From: JAJECS01 sp965243625 | GTDB lineage: Bacteria > Chloroflexota > UBA11872 | Reading direction: 5' to 3' | Length of the DNA stretch: 64,000 nt | Assembly (NCBI GenBank): GCA_965243625.1 | Contig: CBDEVI010000002.1 | Location: 2,728,001-2,792,000, forward strand | Part shown: one piece after another, positions 58,574-64,000 of the stretch | Position numbering within the stretch: position 1 is the stretch's first letter | How the letters are laid out: every line of letters begins with the position of its first letter | Translations under genes and position numbers: made by a program | The notes under the pieces: generated by a model | The model's input: the letters and a program-made list of their open reading frames with translations, nothing else | Databases searched by the model: none | What the model was told of the DNA's origin: nothing

Positions 58574-58606
58574 GCGCGGGGGCAACTCAAGACGTTGCCC
58601 CCGCGC
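58574..58606 (-). terminator. Terminator-like hairpin after sodA
   Basis: A 13-bp stem with the loop GTCTTGA on the minus strand (GGGGGCAAC/GTTGCCCCC plus four outer pairs). It is 16 bp after the sod stop and about 70 bp before the SIMPL start. T's follow only after a GC stretch. Confidence 0.6.
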
Positions 58607-58621
58607 CGCCGAACGTCCGCC

Positions 58622-59227
58622 TTAGCCGCCGAAGCGGCGAGCGGCCTCGTCCCAGTTCACGACGTTCCAAAACGCCGCGATGTAGTCCGGCCGCTTGTTC
58701 TGGTAGTTGAGGTAGTAGGCGTGCTCCCACACGTCCAGCCCCAGGATCGGCGTCCCGGAGCCGTCCATCAGCGGGCTGTCCTGGTTGGGCGTGCTGGTGA
58801 CGGCCAGCGAGCCGTCGGCCTGCTTGACCAGCCAGGCCCAGCCGGAGCCGAAACGGGTGGTCGCGGCCTGGGCAAACTCCTCCTTGAACGCGTCCAGGCT
58901 CCCGAAGGCGCTGTCGATGGCCGCGGCCAGGGCGCCGCTGGGCGCACCGCCGTCCGCGCTTAGCACGGTCCAGAAGAGGCTGTGATTGGCGTGCCCGCCC
59001 GCGTTGTTGCGCACGGCGGTGCGGATGCCTTCCGGCACCGCGCTCAGGTTGGAAATCAGGTCCTCCGCGCTCATCGCGGCCAGGTCCGGGTGGTCGGCCA
59101 GCGCGTTGTTCGCGTTCATGATGTAGGTCGCGTGGTGTCGATCGTGATGGATCTCCATCGTCCGCGCGTCGATATGCGGCTCCAGCGCGTCGAAGGCATA
59201 CGGCAGCGGCGGCAGTTCATAGGCCAT
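58622..59227 (-). CDS. sodA: Superoxide dismutase [Mn/Fe]
   Basis: 201 aa from ATG 59227, with GAGGAGA upstream. The metal ligands are in MEIHHDRHHATYIMNANNAL, HANHSLFWTVLS and ILGLDVWEHAYYLNYQNKRP; the GSGWAWLV segment is typical. Cytoplasmic detoxification of superoxide. Mn or Fe cannot be decided from the sequence. Confidence 0.95.
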   Translation of the reverse strand: MAYELPPLPYAFDALEPHIDARTMEIHHDRHHATYIMNANNALADHPDLAAMSAEDLISNLSAVPEGIRTAVRNNAGGHANHSLFWTVLSADGGAPSGALAAAIDSAFGSLDAFKEEFAQAATTRFGSGWAWLVKQADGSLAVTSTPNQDSPLMDGSGTPILGLDVWEHAYYLNYQNKRPDYIAAFWNVVNWDEAARRFGG

Positions 59228-59339
59228 GCGGGTCTCCTCGCCAGGCGGGCACGTGGACCCAAAGCGGGTCGAATGCGGTGCGAATCGTGACCAATCGTAG
59301 CCTGCCGAACCAGATGCACGAAAACTTGCGCGGCGTCCG

Positions 59340-59345
59340 TATACT
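59340..59345 (+). promoter_or_regulatory. Candidate -10 box (TATACT) for tRNA-Leu
   Basis: TATACT 62 bp upstream of the tRNA. No strong -35. Confidence 0.35.
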
Positions 59346-59407
59346 TGCCGCGGTGCCGTGCACACGCCCCGGTCCAGACTCCAGCCCTCGAGCGGCTCCG
59401 GTCGAGC

Positions 59408-59491
59408 GGGGAAGTGTCGGAACTGGTAGACGAGCGTGATTTAGGATCACGTGGAGATTTCTCCGTGAGAGTTCGAGTCTCTCCTTCCCCA
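59408..59491 (+). tRNA. tRNA-Leu (anticodon TAG)
   Basis: Acceptor stem GGGGAAG pairs with CTTCCCC. The anticodon arm is GTGAT-TTAGGAT-ATCAC, with TAG as anticodon for CUA-type Leu codons. A long variable arm (GGAGATTTCTCC) marks a class II tRNA, and the T-loop GTTCGAGTC is regular. CCA is not encoded completely (ACC then T). Located between sodA and tig, on the opposite strand to sodA. Confidence 0.95.
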
Positions 59492-59542
59492 CCTGAGCAC
59501 CCCGCCGCCCGTCGCGGGGCGCGTTGGAGCGTGTGAGCACCC

Positions 59543-60952
59543 ATGCAGGCCACCGCCAGCAAGCTCGAAGGCAGTCGCGTCCGGCTCGACGTCGAGGTCG
59601 GCCCCGAGGACCTCCAGCGCGAATACGCGCGCGCCATTCGCCGCGTCTCGGGTCGGGTGAGCATTCCCGGCTTCCGCCGCGGCAAGGCCCCGCGCCCGAT
59701 CGTGGAGAGCTACGTCGGGGCCGAGGCGGTCATGCGCGAGATGGTCGAGCATGTGGTTCCGCGGGCCTACACCGACGCCGTGGAGCAGACGGGCGTCGAG
59801 CCGCTCGATCAGCCCGAGCTCGATTTGCCCGACGTGCCCTCCCTGGACGCGCCGCTCGTGTTCTCCGCCGAGGTCGCCGTCGCGCCCGACGTCGAGTTGG
59901 GCGACGTGGCCGCCCTCGAGGTCGAGGCCGAAACGCCCGAGGTGTCCGACGAGGACGTGGAGACCCAGGTGGCGGAGTTGCGAGAGATGCGCACCACCTG
60001 GGACCCCGTCGAGCGGCCGGCCCAGCTCGAGGACGTGGTCGGCGTGGAGCTTTCCATCGCTGCCCCAGGAGTCCCCGAAAGCGAACCCCAGGTCTACTCC
60101 GTGCGGCTGGGCCAAAACGGCTTTCCGGCCGAGTTCGACCAGGAGCTCACCGGCACGTCGGCGGGCGACGAGTTCGCCTTCGAAAGCGAGATTCCGATTG
60201 ACGATCCCAACCCGGACCTGCGCGGACAGCGCGTGACGTTCAGCGGCGCCGTGCAGAGCGTCAGCGAGGCGCGCCTGCCGGACCTGGACGACGCCTTCGC
60301 CCAAACGATGTCGGGGCTCGACACCATGGACGCGTTGCGCGGCGACATCCGCGAGCGACTGTTGGAGCAACGCCGCCTCACGGCCCAGGGCAAGCTCGAG
60401 GACGATGTGCTCGACGCGCTCGTCGACGCGTCCACCTTCGAGGTGCCGGCCGTGCTCGTGGAGCAGGAGCACGGGGCGCTCCTGGAACGGGAAACGCAGG
60501 CCATGGTGTCGCGCGGCGTCGCGGTCGATACCTACCTTGGCTCGATCGGCCAGACCCGGTCTGAGTGGGAGGAAAACTGGCGCCAGCAGGCCGTGCTGCG
60601 CGTGAATCGCGGCATCGTGCTGGAGCACTACGCCGACGCCGAGGAGATTCAGGCGGACGACGACGAAGTCGCCGAAGAAACCGATCGCGTGGCGGCCAGC
60701 TACCCGGAGGCCCGACGCGACACGGTGCGCCGCTCGCTGGCCCGCGATGACGGCCGGGCGCGTATCGAATCCGCCATTCGAAATCGCAAGGCGTTAGCTA
60801 AGCTTGTGGAGGCGGTGACCGGCCAGGCCGGGCCCGCGCACGACCATCAGTCGGCGCATGAGCCGGACCCCGACGTTGCAGCGGTGGCGGACGCCGCGGC
60901 GGCGGAAGCCGAACCGGGCGAAGCCGCCGAATCGGAATCCACGACACCCTAG
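59543..60952 (+). CDS. tig: Trigger factor
   Basis: 469 aa from ATG 59543. The ribosome-binding signature VSIPGFRRGKAPRPIVESY is at residues about 39-57, then the PPIase-like domain and the C-terminal helical chaperone arms (ALRGDIRERLLEQRRLTAQG, LEDDVLDALVDASTFEVPAV, LVEQEHGALLERETQAMVSR). The tail of about 50 residues is acidic and low complexity (DVAAVADAAAAEAEPGEAAE). It acts on nascent chains at the exit tunnel. It is followed by clpP and clpX, the standard tig-clpP-clpX order. Confidence 0.93.
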   Translation: MQATASKLEGSRVRLDVEVGPEDLQREYARAIRRVSGRVSIPGFRRGKAPRPIVESYVGAEAVMREMVEHVVPRAYTDAVEQTGVEPLDQPELDLPDVPSLDAPLVFSAEVAVAPDVELGDVAALEVEAETPEVSDEDVETQVAELREMRTTWDPVERPAQLEDVVGVELSIAAPGVPESEPQVYSVRLGQNGFPAEFDQELTGTSAGDEFAFESEIPIDDPNPDLRGQRVTFSGAVQSVSEARLPDLDDAFAQTMSGLDTMDALRGDIRERLLEQRRLTAQGKLEDDVLDALVDASTFEVPAVLVEQEHGALLERETQAMVSRGVAVDTYLGSIGQTRSEWEENWRQQAVLRVNRGIVLEHYADAEEIQADDDEVAEETDRVAASYPEARRDTVRRSLARDDGRARIESAIRNRKALAKLVEAVTGQAGPAHDHQSAHEPDPDVAAVADAAAAEAEPGEAAESESTTP

Positions 60953-60979
60953 CCAACGGCAACAGAAAGAGTTACCGGA

Positions 60980-61606
60980 ATGGGTTTTCTCGTCCCCTAC
61001 GTCATCGAGACCACCGACCGCGGCGAGCGCGGCATGGACATCTACTCGCGCCTGCTCCGCGACCGGATCATCTTCCTCGGGACGCCGATCGACGATGCGG
61101 TGGCGAACACGATCATCGCCCAGTTGCTGTTGCTGACCAGCGAGGATTCCGAGGCCGACATCTACATGTACATCAACTCGCCGGGCGGCAGCGTGGCGGC
61201 CGGCCTCGCCATCTACGACACCATGCAGCACGTGCCGAACCAGGTATCCACCTACTGCATCGGCCTTGCCGCCAGCATGGGGTGCGTGATCCTGGCGGGC
61301 GGCGCCAGGGGCAAGCGCTACGCGCTGCCGAACAGCACCATGCTGCTCCACCAGCCCGCGCAGGGCATCGAGGGTTTCGTGCAAGCCACCGACCTGGAAA
61401 TCCGCACGCGCGAGATCATCAAGGTGCGCGAACGGCTGGAGAACATTCTGGTCGAGTCGACCGGCCAGCCCAAGGAACGCATCCACCAGGACACCGACCG
61501 CGACTACTACCTGACGGCGCCCGAGGCCGTTGAGTACGGGATCATCGACGACATCATGGCGCCGCGCGAAGCCGCCGCCGCGCTATCCGCCGACGGTGCC
61601 GAATAG
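60980..61606 (+). CDS. clpP: ATP-dependent Clp protease proteolytic subunit
   Basis: 208 aa. Catalytic residues in context: the Ser in IGLAASMGCVILAGGARGKR, the His in STMLLHQPAQGIEGF, the Asp in QDTDRDYYLTAPEAVEYGII. The N-terminal VPYVIETTDRGERGMDIYSR and RIIFLGTPIDDAVANTI fit. The residue after the Ser-Met is Gly-Cys instead of the frequent Gly-Ala. Located 27 bp after tig and 42 bp before clpX. Confidence 0.95.
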   Translation: MGFLVPYVIETTDRGERGMDIYSRLLRDRIIFLGTPIDDAVANTIIAQLLLLTSEDSEADIYMYINSPGGSVAAGLAIYDTMQHVPNQVSTYCIGLAASMGCVILAGGARGKRYALPNSTMLLHQPAQGIEGFVQATDLEIRTREIIKVRERLENILVESTGQPKERIHQDTDRDYYLTAPEAVEYGIIDDIMAPREAAAALSADGAE

Positions 61607-61648
61607 CGCAGCGCCGAGGCGCGCCCCTCGGCCGCACGGGAACCTCTA

Positions 61649-62917
61649 ATGGCCCGCGGCCGCACGCCCCGCACCAGCTATAGCTGCTCCTTCTGCGGCA
61701 AGACCCAGGAGCAGGTGCGCCGCCTCATCACCGGGTCCGCCGGCGTCTACATCTGCAACGAGTGCGTGGACTTTTGCACCAGCATCATCAACGACGAGCA
61801 GGCGCGCACCCCCGGCCCGCGACCGCTCGCGGGCGGAATTCCCACGCCCGAGCGCATCTTCGAGCAGCTGAGCGAATACGTCATCGGGCAGGACCGCGCC
61901 AAGAAGATCGTGTCGGTCGCCGTCTACAACCACTACAAGCGCGTGGCGGCCGGCCCGATGGCGGACGACGTGGAGCTGCAGAAGACCAACGTCCTGCTGG
62001 TTGGGCCCACGGGCGTCGGCAAGACCGAGATCGCGCGCACCCTGGCCCGCCTCCTCAACGTGCCCTTCTGCATTACCGACGCCACCGCGCTCACCGAGGC
62101 GGGCTACGTGGGCGAGGACGTGGAGAACATCCTCCTGCGGCTGATTCAGACCGCCGACTACGACATTGCGCGCGCGCAGACGGGCATCATCTACGTGGAC
62201 GAGATCGACAAGGTCGCGCGCAAGGCAGACAACCCGTCGATCACGCGCGATGTCTCCGGCGAGGGCGTGCAGCAGGCTCTGCTCAAGATCATCGAAGGCG
62301 CGGTGGTCAACGTGCCGCCGCAGGGCGGGCGCAAGCACCCCCACCAGGACTTCATTCAAATCGACACCCGCGACATCCTGTTCATTTGCGGCGGCGCCTT
62401 CGAAGGCCTGGACCGCATCATCAGCCGCCGGCTGGGCCGCGGACCGCGGATCGGCTACGCGGACGGCGAAAACGCCGGCGAAACCGAGAACGTGGTGCAC
62501 GAGGTGATCGCGGACGACCTGCTCAAATACGGGCTGATCCCGGAGTTCGTCGGCAGACTCCCCGTGGCCGCGGCGCTCGACGCGCTCGACAAGGAAGACC
62601 TGGTGCGGATCCTCACCGAGCCCAAGACCTCGCTGGTGCGGCAATACCAGAAGCTGTTCTCGATGGACAAGGTCGAGCTGCAATTCACCGACCCGGCGCT
62701 GGAGGCCATCGCCGAGCGCGCGTTGGAGAGCAAGACGGGCGCCCGCGGCCTCCGCACCACGCTGGAGGAGCTGCTGCTGGACACGATGTTCAGCCTGCCG
62801 TCGGAGCGCAACGTGCGCACCGTCGTCGTAACGCCCGAGGCGGTCAACGACGACGCCGAGCTGATCCGCGTGACGCAGGCGCCCGAACCTGCCCGCGCCG
62901 CCGAGGAAACGGCCTAG
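61649..62917 (+). CDS. clpX: ATP-dependent Clp protease ATP-binding subunit ClpX
   Basis: 422 aa. The N-terminal zinc-binding domain is CSFCGKTQEQVRRLITGSAG then YICNECVDFC. The AAA+ core shows the Walker A LLVGPTGVGKTEIARTLARL, GYVGEDVENILLRLIQTADY, the Walker B GIIYVDEIDKVARKADNPSI, SGEGVQQALLKIIEGAVVNV, sensor-2 KTGARGLRTTLEELLLDTMF. It unfolds substrates for ClpP. It is the last gene of the tig-clpP-clpX group. Confidence 0.96.
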   Translation: MARGRTPRTSYSCSFCGKTQEQVRRLITGSAGVYICNECVDFCTSIINDEQARTPGPRPLAGGIPTPERIFEQLSEYVIGQDRAKKIVSVAVYNHYKRVAAGPMADDVELQKTNVLLVGPTGVGKTEIARTLARLLNVPFCITDATALTEAGYVGEDVENILLRLIQTADYDIARAQTGIIYVDEIDKVARKADNPSITRDVSGEGVQQALLKIIEGAVVNVPPQGGRKHPHQDFIQIDTRDILFICGGAFEGLDRIISRRLGRGPRIGYADGENAGETENVVHEVIADDLLKYGLIPEFVGRLPVAAALDALDKEDLVRILTEPKTSLVRQYQKLFSMDKVELQFTDPALEAIAERALESKTGARGLRTTLEELLLDTMFSLPSERNVRTVVVTPEAVNDDAELIRVTQAPEPARAAEETA

Positions 62918-62951
62918 CGGCAGCGCCCGACGGCCGGACGATCGCCCCCAA

Positions 62952-62985
62952 ATGTCATTCCGAGCGCAGCGAGGAATCTAAGCGG
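62952..62985 (+). repeat. Dispersed repeat B, copy 4 (left arm)
   Basis: TGTCATTCCGAGCGCAGC then GAGGAATCTAAGCGG. Confidence 0.8.
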
Positions 62986-63044
62986 CCGGCGGGAATCTCA
63001 GGGCCCCTCGACTCCGAGGATTGAATTCACGACGTGCCCGGTGG

Positions 63045-63066
63045 CCCAGGCTGCGTGCAGCCTGGG
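63045..63066. repeat. Perfect palindrome, repeat D
   Basis: CCCAGGCTGC-GT-GCAGCCTGGG, 10-bp arms. Related copies at 14437 and 14495. Confidence 0.75.
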
Positions 63067-63096
63067 AATACGCCCCGCGCGTTTGGGATTCCCCAT

Positions 63097-63124
63097 GTAG
63101 GGGCGACGCATGCGTCGCCCCTGC
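63097..63124. repeat. 28-bp palindrome, repeat C, second near-identical copy
   Basis: GTAGGGGCGACGCA then TGCGTCGCCCCTGC, one base different from 44732-44759. Confidence 0.85.
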
Positions 63125-63188
63125 GGCACTCTCTGCCGCCGGTTCGGCACAATCGGCGCAACAGCCGCTTCCCCGACCGGAGACCAGC

Positions 63189-64000
63189 ATGCGTCGTTCC
63201 ACCCGCCTGCGCCGGCGACTCGACCGCGACGAGATCATCGTGCTGCCGGGCGCCTACGACGCCCTCTCGGCCACCCTGATCGAGCAGGCCGGGTTTGAGC
63301 AGTTCTTCACCACCGGGTTTGGTCTGGCCGCGAGCACCCTCGGCGTGCCCGATATCGGGCTGCTGACGCAGACGGAGATCATCGAGCGCGCCCGGCGCAT
63401 CGCCAGCGTCGTGGACATCCCGCTGGTGGCCGACATGGATACCGGCTACGGCAATCCGCTCAACGTCATCCGCACCGTGACCGAGTGCGTGCAGGGCGAC
63501 ATCGCCGGCGTGATCCTGGAAGACCAGGAGTGGCCCAAGCGCTGCGGGCACCTGGAAGGCAAGCGGGTCATTCCGCGCGAGGACCACGTGCAGAAGCTGC
63601 GCGCCGCCGTGCACGCCCGCGGCGATGACGATCTGGTCATCATCGCGCGCACCGACGCCCGGGCGGTCAACGACATGGACGACGCCATCGACCGCGGCCG
63701 CGCCTACCGCGCCGCCGGCGCCGACGTGGTGTTCATCGAGGCGCCGCGCTCGCGCGACGAGCTGCGCGCCATTCGCGACGCGTTCCCGCCCGAGGTGCCG
63801 CTCTTCGCCAACATGATCGAGGACGGCGCGACGCCGTTCCTGTCGGCACCCGAGCTGAAGGATCTCGGCTTTCGCATGGTGGTCTACCCGCTCTCCGGCC
63901 TGTTCGCCAGCGCCGCCGTGATGCGCGGCGTCTTCGACGCGCTGCACGCCACCGGCACCACGACCGGCGCGGGGCCGATGACGGGTCTCGAGGAGTTCAA
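63189..64000 (+). CDS. PEP mutase / isocitrate lyase-family protein, truncated by the window edge
   Basis: The start is ATG 63189; the frame is still open at the right edge (about 270 codons). LPGAYDALSATLIEQAGFEQ, FFTTGFGLAASTLGVPDIGL, VVDIPLVADMDTGYGNPLNV, VILEDQEWPKRCGHLEGKRV and LVIIARTDARAVNDMDDAID are the successive parts of the family fold (DTGYG metal site, the KRCGH loop for the catalytic Cys/His). Members include 2-methylisocitrate lyase, oxaloacetate decarboxylase and carboxy-PEP mutase-like enzymes; which one is not resolved. Confidence 0.85.
   Translation, partial: MRRSTRLRRRLDRDEIIVLPGAYDALSATLIEQAGFEQFFTTGFGLAASTLGVPDIGLLTQTEIIERARRIASVVDIPLVADMDTGYGNPLNVIRTVTECVQGDIAGVILEDQEWPKRCGHLEGKRVIPREDHVQKLRAAVHARGDDDLVIIARTDARAVNDMDDAIDRGRAYRAAGADVVFIEAPRSRDELRAIRDAFPPEVPLFANMIEDGATPFLSAPELKDLGFRMVVYPLSGLFASAAVMRGVFDALHATGTTTGAGPMTGLEEF

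Overview
The window is a 64 kb stretch of a high-GC bacterial chromosome. It is almost entirely chromosomal housekeeping and metabolic genes. No integrase, transposase, phage gene or CRISPR array is visible. Several features point to Chloroflexota: a fused PMT-type glycosyltransferase/'YYY' membrane protein (29086-33333), an ECF sigma factor coupled to a DUF5667 protein with a Pro/Thr/Glu repeat, a B12-dependent ribonucleotide reductase, and abundant short palindromic intergenic repeats. This placement is an inference from gene content; there is no rRNA in the window. Both edges cut genes: pnp on the left and a PEP mutase/isocitrate lyase-family gene on the right.

Layout. 1-7.3 kb (mostly minus): rpsO-pnp, a Tat-exported sugar-dehydrogenase-like propeller, a DUF3105-like membrane protein, a GH106-like glycosidase and csrA. 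7.7-14.3 kb: a methyltransferase, a membrane-anchored beta-propeller, holB coupled to a PSP1-domain protein, then glnA on the minus strand with its own promoter and a leader terminator hairpin, and a divergent membrane protein with 11-residue repeats. 14.6-23.1 kb: an SH3-like protein, pabB, a long isoaspartyl methyltransferase, a HypE-like protein, threonine aldolase, a second methyltransferase, pterin dehydratase, and a two-gene unit of unknown function. 23.3-28.7 kb: two nucleotide-sugar epimerase-like genes, the sigma factor/DUF5667 pair, and a parDE toxin-antitoxin module. 28.7-34.4 kb: a membrane coiled-coil protein, the giant PMT/YYY protein and birA.

34.2-45.5 kb: a small conserved protein, an ImmA/IrrE-type peptidase, a GlcD-type flavoenzyme, amt, a FabL-like enoyl reductase, nadD-rsfS, mutS2, and DUF4389 and LON-domain proteins. 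45.6-48.6 kb: a two-gene ABC exporter followed by a peroxiredoxin-like gene with an in-frame TGA exactly where the redox Cys of a CxxC should be, then a GIY-YIG gene. 48.7-64 kb: an acetoacetate-decarboxylase-like gene, pckA, a Yip1-type membrane protein, nrdJ, the Trk/Ktr potassium pair, a SIMPL protein, superoxide dismutase, tRNA-Leu(TAG), the tig-clpP-clpX proteostasis cluster and the PEP mutase-family gene.

Nitrogen assimilation is represented by glnA and amt (not adjacent), folate/pterin metabolism by pabB and the pterin dehydratase, and envelope and solute work by the PMT/YYY protein, the epimerases, Trk and the ABC exporter. The strongest candidate for something new is the predicted selenoprotein at 47359-47874, which has a hairpin directly after the TGA. 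Next are the glnA leader attenuator and at least five families of short palindromic or dispersed intergenic repeats that account for most of the non-coding DNA.
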